A DNA stretch of 16,736 nucleotides from an uncultured Acidobacteriota bacterium (lineage in GTDB: Bacteria; Acidobacteriota; Terriglobia; Terriglobales; Acidobacteriaceae), in contig CAILBQ010000576.1 of the NCBI GenBank assembly GCA_903832475.1, forward strand, positions 1 to 16,736. Reading direction: 5' to 3'. Below the pieces are notes generated by a model. That model was not told the DNA's origin. It did not search any database and worked only from the letters and a program-made list of their open reading frames with translations. Each line of letters begins with the position of its first letter. Within the stretch, counting starts at the first letter, position 1. The translations under genes were made by a program, and so were the position numbers. Positions 1 through 7,311 of this stretch are shown one piece after another.

Positions 1-2
1 CC

Positions 3-827
3 GCCGCCGCGGCGGCGCGCCGACGCTATGGGTGCCTCGCCCCATGGCAAGAGGATCCAGCAGTCTATGGTCGGGCAGCCGTTACGGGAGAACATCCTTC
101 ATGCGCACCCGCCGTCACTGCCATTTTGACGGAGTTGCTGAAAAAGCGCTCTGTTTATACCGAAGCCGGTCGAGATCGATTCCTGGATGCCGAGCAGAAT
201 GCGCGGCTGGTTGCGGATGCCGAACTGTACTATCGAATCATGTACTACGGCTCACGGGAATCCTGGAATCTGCGCGACAGCCACATGTTCGAAACTTTGA
301 GAAACCTTCTCCGGTTTCACGGCCCGCAGAGCAAGGGGATCGTGTGGGCGCACAACTCCCACGTGGGCGATTCCGCGGCGACGGACATGGCCAAACGTGG
401 CGAATTCAACATCGGAAACCTGTGCCGACGGGAGTTTGGGTCGGCAAGCTACTCCATCGGCTTCGGCACAGACAGCGGGACTGTCGCCGCCGCTTCCAGT
501 TGGGATGAGCCCATGCAGGTGATGGCTGTGCGACCGGCCTTGCTCGGGAGTTATGAATTGCTCTGCCATCGTACCGGAGAGCCTGCGTTCGTGCTCCCCC
601 TGCAACGGCTGAGTGCGGCATTACGCACCGAGCTGTTTGAGCCCCGTCTCGAACGCGCGATCGGCGTGATCTATCGCCCCGAGACGGAACGCGAAAGCCA
701 CTACTTCAGTGCGCAACTGCCGCTGCAGTTCGATGAATACCTGTGGTTCGACACCACGACCGCGGTATCCCCGCTGCGCACCGAGGAACTGCCAGGCCTG
801 CCGGACACCTACCCGTTCGGGACATAG
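3..827 (+). CDS. Erythromycin esterase family protein, C-terminal part (5' end outside window)
   Basis: The frame is open from the left edge to the TAG at 825-827, giving about 274 residues of a protein normally around 400 residues or more, so the start lies outside the window. Reading on from the edge gives a family-like stretch (CLAPWQEDPAVYGRA, then LLKKRSVYTEAG and FLDAEQNARLVADAELYYR). The hallmark WAHNSHVGD follows near 345-371; its histidines match the conserved His pair of the Ere active site, and RDSHMFETL precedes it. The family hydrolyses ester bonds. EreA and EreB open the macrolide lactone, but most environmental homologues have unknown substrates, so macrolide resistance should not be assumed. 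An internal TTG at 126 could be taken as a start, but the conserved sequence upstream of it argues against this. No clear terminator follows. Confidence 0.85.
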   Translation, partial: AAAAARRRYGCLAPWQEDPAVYGRAAVTGEHPSCAPAVTAILTELLKKRSVYTEAGRDRFLDAEQNARLVADAELYYRIMYYGSRESWNLRDSHMFETLRNLLRFHGPQSKGIVWAHNSHVGDSAATDMAKRGEFNIGNLCRREFGSASYSIGFGTDSGTVAAASSWDEPMQVMAVRPALLGSYELLCHRTGEPAFVLPLQRLSAALRTELFEPRLERAIGVIYRPETERESHYFSAQLPLQFDEYLWFDTTTAVSPLRTEELPGLPDTYPFGT

Positions 828-872
828 CCGGACGCTCCTGCCGTGCCAATCAACGTTGCACCATTCTGATGT

Positions 873-897
873 GCTTACATACGGAGCCGTATGAAGC
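873..897. promoter_or_regulatory. Inverted repeat, candidate operator upstream of mbfA-like gene
   Basis: A perfect 7-bp inverted repeat, CATACGG-AG-CCGTATG (878-893), extends by four more pairs (GCTT at 873-876, AAGC at 894-897) if one unpaired A at 877 is allowed. A fair -10 hexamer TATATT lies at 898-903. A weak -35 TTACAT at 875-880 would give a 17-nt spacer, placing the dyad over the promoter core. The 2-nt centre is too tight for an RNA hairpin loop and no T-run follows, so a protein-binding site is more likely than a terminator. It lies 53 bp before the start of the ferritin/VIT gene. The regulator is not identifiable from the sequence. Confidence 0.5.
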
Positions 898-949
898 TAT
901 ATTAATCAATGCGTTGCGTGCTTCGCAACCGGCTTCGGGTTAATTCGCG

Positions 950-2071
950 ATGGGACTCGACATTGCACGCTATCAGGCCAATCTGCAGGACGAGCTCAAT
1001 GGAGCAGCGCTCTATGCGGCGCTCGCTGCTGCGGAACCGGATCCATTGCGCCGAGATCTCTTTCTGCAATTGTCGCAGGCGGAGACCAGTCATGCCCAGT
1101 TGTGGCGCGACAAACTGACTGCCGCTGGTGTTCACGGCGAGCATTTCGCACCGAATTTTCGCACACGGCTGCTTGCGAAGCTGGCGCGACGTTTCGGCCC
1201 CCGGTTCGTGCTTCCCAGCATTGCCGCCGCCGAATTCGCCGATCGCAACAAATACGCTGGTCAAAGCGATGCGCATGAAATTTCCGCTGAGGAGCGCGGT
1301 CACGCGGCGGTGATCCAGGCCGCTGCCGCTGCCGGCAGCCACGGAACTGCAACCGTAGGCGCGGATATCGAACGGGCCGAACCTTGGCATCGCGCCGCTT
1401 CGGGCAACAATCTGCGGGCAGCTGTGCTCGGCGCGAACGACGGCCTGGTGTCGAACTTTTGTCTGGTTATGGGTGTCGCAGGCGCCGGCGCGGCAAGCAA
1501 AATCGTGCTCCTGACAGGATTGGCCGGCCTAGTGGCTGGCGCATGCTCCATGGCTCTGGGCGAGTGGCTCTCTGTGACCAATGCTCGTGAACTGGCGCAG
1601 ACGCAGATCGGCAAGGAAGCGGAGGAAATTGAGCAGACACCGGCCGCAGAGGAGCACGAGCTCGCATTGATCTATCAGGCCAAAGGTATGCCGAAGGAGG
1701 ATGCCCAACGCGTCGCCGCGAACATCATGACGAACAAGCAAGGCGCACTGGATACATTGGCTCGAGAAGAGCTCGGTATCGACATGACCGAGCTCGGAGG
1801 CAATCCCTGGAGTGCCGCGGCCACCTCGTTCGCATTGTTCGCCGCGGGCGCCATTTTCTCGGTAGTGCCATTCTTCTGGCTGAAGGGCCATTGGGCAATC
1901 GGCGCGAGCGTGGTCGCGAGCGGGTTGGTGCTCTGCGTGGTCGGGATGCTGACTTCACTGTTCAACGGGCGGGGTGCCTGGTACTCGGCAGTCCGTCAGT
2001 TGCTATTTGGCTGTATTGCAGCGGGAGTGACGTATGGCGTCGGAGCGGCCCTAGGAACTTCGTTGTCCTGA
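950..2071 (+). CDS. mbfA: Ferritin-like/VIT1 fusion iron exporter (MbfA type)
   Basis: This 373-residue membrane protein fuses an N-terminal rubrerythrin/ferritin-like di-iron domain (about 1-135) to a VIT1/CCC1-type transporter (about 153-373). The di-iron ligands appear twice in the expected form: E15-x6-Y22 with E45-x2-H48, then E95-x6-Y102 with E115-x2-H118 (EERGH). The VIT part begins with NNLRAAVLGANDGLVSN, continues through GLVAGACSMALGEWLSV, has an acidic cytosolic segment (GKEAEEIEQTPAAEEHE) that resembles the metal-binding helix of VIT1, and ends in three hydrophobic helices. In alphaproteobacteria, MbfA proteins export iron from the inner membrane and protect against peroxide and acid. 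The ATG at 950 has only a weak ribosome binding site, but translation from it fits the family. The gene probably has its own promoter (see the inverted repeat at 873-897). The fusion architecture is known in the family. Confidence 0.88.
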   Translation: MGLDIARYQANLQDELNGAALYAALAAAEPDPLRRDLFLQLSQAETSHAQLWRDKLTAAGVHGEHFAPNFRTRLLAKLARRFGPRFVLPSIAAAEFADRNKYAGQSDAHEISAEERGHAAVIQAAAAAGSHGTATVGADIERAEPWHRAASGNNLRAAVLGANDGLVSNFCLVMGVAGAGAASKIVLLTGLAGLVAGACSMALGEWLSVTNARELAQTQIGKEAEEIEQTPAAEEHELALIYQAKGMPKEDAQRVAANIMTNKQGALDTLAREELGIDMTELGGNPWSAAATSFALFAAGAIFSVVPFFWLKGHWAIGASVVASGLVLCVVGMLTSLFNGRGAWYSAVRQLLFGCIAAGVTYGVGAALGTSLS

Positions 2072-2203
2072 TTGCGCGCGGCATGAGCGCAATTGCCGCA
2101 CGCTCGCACACGCGTACGCTACCGCACGGACGCGACAATACGTCGACTGGCATTCTCGGCGCGCTCCCCCAAATCCGCTATCAATTGTGCGTAGAGATTT
2201 AAC

Positions 2204-3775
2204 ATGACAACGACCAGAAAAGCATATTTGGTCGGGGGCGGGATCGGTTCCCTCGCAGCGGCCGCGTTCATGATTCGTGACGGCGGCATTCCCGGAGAAA
2301 ACATCTCCATCTTCGAGCGCGAAGCGCGGCTGGGTGGCAGCGTCGACGCTGCCGGCGACTCGGTTAAAGGTTACTCGATGCGCGGCAGCCGCATGTTTAC
2401 CTTTGACAACTACGAATGCACGTGGGATTTGTTCAAGACCATTCCCTCCTTGAGCAATGCCGGCAAGTCAGTTTATGACGAAACGGTCGATTTCAACAAC
2501 TCTCACCAGACGCATGCCCGGGCTCGGTTGGTTGATCACCAGCGCGGCATCGTTCCGGTCCACTCCATGGGTTTTTCGATGCATGACCGTGAGAGCCTGC
2601 TGAAGCTGATGCGCGTGGAGGAGGAGTCGCTGGCAAGAAACAGAATAAGCGATTGTTTCGCGCCTGAGTTCTTTGCAACTGAATTTTGGCTCATATGGGC
2701 CACCACTTTCGCATTCGAGCCTTGGCATAGTGCGGCGGAACTTAGGCGGTACCTGCACCGCTTCATGCTGTCGTTTTCCGAGGTTGACACCATGGCACCG
2801 CTCAAGCACACGATTTACAACCAATACGATTCCATGGTGCTGCCGCTGAAGACCTGGTTGACGGCTCGTGGCGTCCATTTCCGGATGAATTGCAATGTCA
2901 CGGAATTCGACCATAAATACGAAGACGGCATGTTCGTGGTCACTGGGATTACTTATCAGCAACTCGGTAAGGCTGAGAAAACGCCCGTGAATGCCGGTGA
3001 TCTCGTTTTTCTGCAGAACGGCTCCATGACCGACGCATCCACTATCGGTTCGATGACCGAACCGCCCGAACAGCGGGTCAAGAGCAGCAGCGGGGGCTGG
3101 TCCCTCTGGGAATCACTCGCGAACGGCCGAACTCAGTTTGGCAACCCGGCGGTGTTCAATAGCTGTGTGGCCCTGTCCTGGTGGGGGTCCTTCAGCGTGA
3201 CATTGCAGGACACCGCATTCTTTGATGCCATGCGTGCATTCTCTGGCAATGAAGCCGGGCTTGGCGGGATTATTACGTTCAAGGATTCGAACTGGCTTTT
3301 GACAATCGACATCTACAATCAGCCATATTTCTTGAATCAAAGCCCAAGTACACAGGTGTTCTGGGGGTATTCCCTGTTCGGGGATCGGATCGGCAATTTC
3401 GTCGCAAAACCGATGGCCGAGTGCACGGGGGCCGACATCTTAAAGGAACTGTGCGGCCACCTACGCTTCGATCCCGATGTCTTCAACTCCGCCAATTGCA
3501 TCCCTTGCCGGATGCCCTACATCACCAGCATGTTCATGCCGCGACTTGCGAGCGACCGACCTCTTCCGGTTCCCCCGAACTCAAAAAACCTCGGCTTCAT
3601 CAGTCAGTTCGTCGAGATTCCGGAGGATGTGGTGTTCACGGTGGAGTATTCCATCCGGGCGGCGCAGATGGCGGTCTACCAACTGCTCAACATCAAGCGC
3701 TCAATCCCCGCAGTTACGCCGCACGACAAGGCATTCAAGACAAAGCTGGAAGCCGTGATGAAGGCGTTCGCATGA
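2204..3775 (+). CDS. ohyA: Oleate hydratase family protein, paralogue 1 (catalytic Glu replaced by Met)
   Basis: This 523-residue flavoprotein belongs to the MCRA/oleate hydratase family, which adds water to cis-9 (or cis-12) double bonds of free fatty acids to give 10-(or 13-)hydroxy acids. The FAD-binding N-terminus is YLVGGGIGSLAAAAF (8-22), followed by FERE and LGGSVDAAG. Family signatures follow: YECTWDLFKTIPSL, RRYLHRF, NQYDSMVLPL and, near the C-terminus, MPYITSMFMPR and FVEIPEDVVFTVEYSIR. The active-site loop, normally RGGREM, reads R60-G-S-R-M64-F. The water-activating glutamate (E122 of Elizabethkingia, E82 of Staphylococcus aureus) is therefore methionine, while the partner tyrosine (Y241/Y201) is kept as Y183. 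It is shorter than the roughly 590-650 residues of classical enzymes. The reading frame is intact, so it is not a simple pseudogene. It sits 40 bp upstream of a second paralogue. Base composition is lower in GC than in the flanking genes. Confidence 0.9.
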   Translation: MTTTRKAYLVGGGIGSLAAAAFMIRDGGIPGENISIFEREARLGGSVDAAGDSVKGYSMRGSRMFTFDNYECTWDLFKTIPSLSNAGKSVYDETVDFNNSHQTHARARLVDHQRGIVPVHSMGFSMHDRESLLKLMRVEEESLARNRISDCFAPEFFATEFWLIWATTFAFEPWHSAAELRRYLHRFMLSFSEVDTMAPLKHTIYNQYDSMVLPLKTWLTARGVHFRMNCNVTEFDHKYEDGMFVVTGITYQQLGKAEKTPVNAGDLVFLQNGSMTDASTIGSMTEPPEQRVKSSSGGWSLWESLANGRTQFGNPAVFNSCVALSWWGSFSVTLQDTAFFDAMRAFSGNEAGLGGIITFKDSNWLLTIDIYNQPYFLNQSPSTQVFWGYSLFGDRIGNFVAKPMAECTGADILKELCGHLRFDPDVFNSANCIPCRMPYITSMFMPRLASDRPLPVPPNSKNLGFISQFVEIPEDVVFTVEYSIRAAQMAVYQLLNIKRSIPAVTPHDKAFKTKLEAVMKAFA

Positions 3776-3804
3776 CCGCCCGGCAACTCAATAACGGCTC
3801 CATA

Positions 3805-3809
3805 GAGGG
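3805..3809 (+). promoter_or_regulatory. Ribosome binding site of second oleate hydratase
   Basis: GAGGG ends six bases before the ATG at 3816. It supports that start and implies that the second hydratase is translated independently within the short gap after the first. Confidence 0.6.
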
Positions 3810-3815
3810 TTTCGC

Positions 3816-5537
3816 ATGAGAAATTACGATCGTATCAACGCGCCACCGCCGGATCGGATCGCCGACAAGCACGCCCATATCGTGGGCGGCGGAATCGCCG
3901 GCCTCTCCGCTGCCGCATTCCTGGTGACCGACGCCAGCATGCCGGCGGATCAGGTAACGATCTATGAGACGTTGCCCTTGATGGGTGGATCCATGGACGC
4001 AGCGGGGAATCCCAAAAGCGGCTATACCAGCCGTGGCGAACGAGAACTCGAGGCCTATATGGAGTGCCTCTGGTATCTGTGCAGCAAGGTGCCCTCCCTT
4101 AAAATCCCTGGCCTCACGATACTCGATGAGACCCACCAGGCCAATGTCCGAGAGCCGATCAACTCGCACTTCCGGCTCATGGAAAAACAGGGAAGGCGCT
4201 ACGACTATTCCGGCCCGCTGATGTCCGCCCATGACGCCAAGAGAATGTTGGAGCTTCAGCTCACCCCGGAAAGCGAACTCGAGATGAAGACTCCTGCGGA
4301 CTGGTTCAGCCCGGAGTTCGTCCATTCGGTGTTCTGGCTTTGCTGGAGTTCGATGCTCGCATTTCGCGACTATCATTCGCTGATTGAGGTTCGGCGCTAC
4401 ATCATGAGGTTCATGATGAACGATCATGGGATGACTCACCTGAGGGGCATTCTGCACACCGAATTCAACGAATACGACTCTCTCATCAAGCCAATTCATG
4501 TTTGGCTCAAGTCCCTTGGCGTCCGATTTCGTCCGGGAACGACCGTCACGGACATTGCAACGCATGATATCGGGGCCGAGACGCTCGCAACCGCGCTGAC
4601 GATCAGCGATGCCACGGGTGTTCAACGCGTGGCCCTCTCGCGCGACGACCTGGTGTTCTTCACGAATGGCTCACTCACTCAGAACGCGACCATGGGGGAT
4701 ACGCATCGGGCACCGGAATTGGACCGGGAGACGGCGAATCGCGGCTGCTTCACGGTGTGGGAACACTTGGCGGCGCGCGATCCGAAATTCGGCCGCCCGG
4801 CCACGTTCGTTTCCGACATCGAGAAGTCCAATTGGATGAGCTTCTTTCCCACCATCACGGGGGACCCAACCTTTTTTGAGTACCTTGAGAAGAAAACTGG
4901 CGACAAGGCCGGCACGGGCGGAGCGATCACGATCGTCGATTCGACCTGGAAGATCAGCTTCGTGCTCTATGGGCGCTATTTCCCGGATCAACCGGCAGAC
5001 GTCAATGTATTCTGGGGCGATGGTCAATGCAGCGACAAGAAGGGCGATTTCATCAAGAAAACCATGCGCGAGTGCACGGGGGTGGAAATTTTCTCGGAGC
5101 TCCTCTATCACTGCGGACTCGAAGACAAGATCCCCGGAATACTGGCCCACACCACAGTCTCCACTTCCATGATGCCTTACATCACGAGCCAGTTCATGCC
5201 GCGCCGGATCAGCGACCGCCCGAAGGTCGTACCAGCCGGATGCGTCAATCTGGCGTTCATCGGGCAGTTTGTCGAGTTGCCAGGCGATGCAGTCTTTACC
5301 GTGGAGACCTCGGTTCGGACTGCGATGATGGCCGTTTGGGGTCTAACGGGATTGAACAAGCCAATGGTTCCGATGCACGAACCGGTTTATGACCTTCGAG
5401 TGATCGTATCCTCTCTCAAGGCAACGCTCGGCATCGAGGCGATCACGCCCCAAAACCTCAAGGCGATCGCAGATTCCAGTCCACCGCTGCCCGCTCTGCT
5501 CGCCTTCGTCAATGCCTTGCCGCTACCTGGGCCCTAA
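3816..5537 (+). CDS. ohyA: Oleate hydratase, paralogue 2 (active-site Glu present)
   Basis: This 573-residue oleate hydratase (MCRA family) is related to the preceding gene. The FAD-binding motif is IVGGGIAGLSAAAF (22-35), then YETLPLMGGSMDAAGN. The active-site loop reads R73-G-E-R-E77-L-E, so the catalytic glutamate is present although the canonical second glycine is Glu. The tyrosine is Y195 in RRYIMRF, 118 residues after E77, close to the 119-residue spacing in characterised enzymes. C-terminal signatures are MPYITSQFMPR, FIGQFVELPGDAVFTVE and SVRTAMMAVWGL. It has about 12 extra residues at the N-terminus and about 38 at the C-terminus compared with paralogue 1. The expected product is a hydroxy fatty acid made from oleate or linoleate, serving fatty-acid detoxification or membrane-lipid turnover. 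It is probably co-transcribed with paralogue 1. It ends 13 bp from the stop of a convergent gene, with no obvious terminator between. Confidence 0.92.
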   Translation: MRNYDRINAPPPDRIADKHAHIVGGGIAGLSAAAFLVTDASMPADQVTIYETLPLMGGSMDAAGNPKSGYTSRGERELEAYMECLWYLCSKVPSLKIPGLTILDETHQANVREPINSHFRLMEKQGRRYDYSGPLMSAHDAKRMLELQLTPESELEMKTPADWFSPEFVHSVFWLCWSSMLAFRDYHSLIEVRRYIMRFMMNDHGMTHLRGILHTEFNEYDSLIKPIHVWLKSLGVRFRPGTTVTDIATHDIGAETLATALTISDATGVQRVALSRDDLVFFTNGSLTQNATMGDTHRAPELDRETANRGCFTVWEHLAARDPKFGRPATFVSDIEKSNWMSFFPTITGDPTFFEYLEKKTGDKAGTGGAITIVDSTWKISFVLYGRYFPDQPADVNVFWGDGQCSDKKGDFIKKTMRECTGVEIFSELLYHCGLEDKIPGILAHTTVSTSMMPYITSQFMPRRISDRPKVVPAGCVNLAFIGQFVELPGDAVFTVETSVRTAMMAVWGLTGLNKPMVPMHEPVYDLRVIVSSLKATLGIEAITPQNLKAIADSSPPLPALLAFVNALPLPGP

Positions 5538-5550
5538 GCGCCGGCGGGCG

Positions 5551-6504
5551 TCAGGGCGTCAAAGGGGCGACGGTCGGTCGTCGCGAGTCGAGGGCGAGTC
5601 GTTTGGCAGCAAATGCGTCCCGCAGGCGCCGCTCGCCCATGCATGGCGCGACGGCATCGTGGGTGCCGACATAGATCATCCAGTTCAGGATCGCCGCCGA
5701 GCGACGCAGTCTAAGTGATAGCCTACCCGTGGCTCCGGCGAGGGCGGCCAGGGCTCGGAGCAAGCCGACCGGAATCCGCCGGATGCGAAGTTGCTCCTTC
5801 CTCCCCAGACTCGCGGCGGCCAGGCGGCCGATGTCGCGGAAGGTCATGATGTCCGGGCCGCCGACCGGTATCTCCAGGTCCTTAAGGGTCGGCGCTTCGA
5901 GCTGGCGGCAGATCAAATCAGCCACGTCATGCCCATCGATGGGGTTGATCCGATGCGATCCGTCTCCAATCTCCGTGTAGCGGTTACTCTTGGCAACTGA
6001 CTCGAACGCCCGGTCGGTGAGGTCGCTGAAGTAGGCGGTGGGCCGGATGACGGTGAGCCTGGCGCCGGCGGCCCCGCATGCAAGTCGGATTGCATCCACG
6101 GCCTGTTCCTTGGCTTCACTGAACTCCGAGTAGCGGCGCGACGCGGGGCCCTCGAATGTGGCGACAAGAACCACGTGGCGCACCCCGAACGCCAGAGCCG
6201 CCACGCCGAACCGTATGTTCGCGTCCCGGTCTATCGCCCAAAAGTCATTGGCTGGATCCATCCCGGTATTGCGCGACGCCATGCAGGATATGGCGACATC
6301 CGCATCAACGAGCGCACTTTCGTACGGCTCATCGCGACCGGCATCGACTGCAACGACCGTTGACCCGAGCGTGATCAGGGTGCGCAGCGCGGGACTGCTG
6401 ACGTGATTGCGCACGATCGCGGTCACCGGCATGCCGCGGAACCGTAATGCGGCCACGACCCGCGTTCCAAGGTAGCCGGTGGCTCCTGCTACGCTGACGC
6501 GCAT
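5551..6504 (-). CDS. NAD(P)-binding protein, NmrA/atypical SDR family
   Basis: This protein has 317 residues from the ATG at 6504. The start was chosen because the Rossmann strand begins at once, MRVSVAGATGYLG, with GxxGxxG at residues 7-13; the open frame further upstream is low-complexity Arg/Ser/Cys. ARFGVRHVVLVATFEG-like sequence, the YSEFSEAKEQAVDAI segment and INPIDGHDVADLI are typical of NmrA-like/atypical SDR proteins, which bind NAD(P) and act as reductases, epimerases or redox sensors. The classical YxxxK catalytic pair is not clear, so a specific reaction cannot be given. The start lies 4 bp after the stop of the DUF1295 gene (TGAATGCATGCGC), so the two are almost certainly one operon and probably coupled. 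The C-terminal 60 residues are Arg-rich and may sit at the membrane. Confidence 0.8.
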   Translation of the reverse strand: MRVSVAGATGYLGTRVVAALRFRGMPVTAIVRNHVSSPALRTLITLGSTVVAVDAGRDEPYESALVDADVAISCMASRNTGMDPANDFWAIDRDANIRFGVAALAFGVRHVVLVATFEGPASRRYSEFSEAKEQAVDAIRLACGAAGARLTVIRPTAYFSDLTDRAFESVAKSNRYTEIGDGSHRINPIDGHDVADLICRQLEAPTLKDLEIPVGGPDIMTFRDIGRLAAASLGRKEQLRIRRIPVGLLRALAALAGATGRLSLRLRRSAAILNWMIYVGTHDAVAPCMGERRLRDAFAAKRLALDSRRPTVAPLTP

Positions 6505-6508
6505 GCAT

Positions 6509-7306
6509 TCACGGGTGGTGGACACCGATGGGGCGCAGCGTGTACACCGGCAGGAACGGGAACAGGACCGGTACCGTCTTGCGGTAGGTTGCATAGGCGC
6601 CGTCAGCCGCATATTGATCCGCTTGTTCACCCTCCAGGCGACGCGTAGCGCCGATCATGATTCCGAGAATGCACGCCAACCCTAGGGTGCACAAACTCCA
6701 CTCGAGCCAACCCTGGTAGGCGGTCGTCGCAGAGATCCAGAGCCCAGTCCAGAACAGCATTTCCCCGAGGTAGTTGGGGCAGCGGACGATGCGGTAGAGT
6801 CCAGTGTTGCAAAAGCGCTTGGGATGTGCCGCCTTGAACCGAGACTTCTGCCAGTCCGCGGCCGATTCGAGCCCGAGGCCGATGGCCATCAGTGCAATGC
6901 CATAGAGCAGCGATCCCTGCGGCAAACCAGCGGCCTGCGCGGACAAGGTCACGAAGGTCGGGAGCGCCATCATGACGTAGAGGGCCGCGACCCCTATCCA
7001 CATGCCAATTTTCGCCAAAGTCCCTGGGCGGCTCCGCTTCGCTCCCTGGATCGCTTCGCGGTCCTGAAATCCTCGATCCCGATTACGCAGCGACAAATAG
7101 CTGCCGAGCCGGATTCCGTAGGTGAGGAGCAGCAGCACTTGAATGAGTGGCCACCCCGCAATCGATGCCGAGTAGAGGGCGGCGGCAGCCACGGCCTGGA
7201 CCGCGATTGATGCAGCATAACTCAGGCTCACGAAATAAACGACGCGAAAGAATCCCAGCGTCGAACACACCAGGCAGATGCCAAACGCGAGCGCGAGGTA
7301 CTGCAA
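6509..7306 (-). CDS. DUF1295 (steroid 5-alpha-reductase-like) membrane protein
   Basis: This polytopic membrane protein has about 265 residues. Several hydrophobic helices precede the C-terminal DUF1295 core: FCNTGLYRIVRCPNYLGEML, then FWTGLWIS and a final YATYRKTVPVLFPFLP. This matches the family's usual R-x-P-N-Y-x-G-E motif, with RCPNYLGE in place of RHPNYFGE. Relatives include steroid 5-alpha reductases and isoprenylcysteine methyltransferase-like enzymes, and the bacterial members are mostly uncharacterised. No ATG lies near the family N-terminus. I chose the TTG at 7306 (LQYLALAFGI), 5 nt after the HdeD stop, which gives the usual length; a GTG slightly downstream is possible. Position between hdeD and the NAD(P)-binding gene suggests a lipid-modifying redox unit (inference). 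Confidence 0.72.
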   Translation of the reverse strand: MQYLALAFGICLVCSTLGFFRVVYFVSLSYAASIAVQAVAAAALYSASIAGWPLIQVLLLLTYGIRLGSYLSLRNRDRGFQDREAIQGAKRSRPGTLAKIGMWIGVAALYVMMALPTFVTLSAQAAGLPQGSLLYGIALMAIGLGLESAADWQKSRFKAAHPKRFCNTGLYRIVRCPNYLGEMLFWTGLWISATTAYQGWLEWSLCTLGLACILGIMIGATRRLEGEQADQYAADGAYATYRKTVPVLFPFLPVYTLRPIGVHHP

Positions 7307-7311
7307 GTCGA

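Noticed and set aside
2..17. Perfect 16-bp GC palindrome at the left edge
   Set aside because: It lies within the reading frame of the esterase, encodes Ala/Arg in a place that fits the family, and is what Ala-Arg codons give by chance in GC-rich DNA.
126..827. Esterase gene starting at the internal TTG at 126
   Set aside because: The frame is open to the window edge, and the sequence upstream (CLAPWQEDPAVYGRA) matches the family, so the true start is outside.
3735..4625. 296-codon open frame on the - strand opposite the second oleate hydratase
   Set aside because: Antisense shadow of a well-supported gene; no homology recognised.
5538..5550. Bidirectional terminator between convergent genes
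   Set aside because: Only 13 bp, GC-rich, with no stem-loop plus T-run in either direction.
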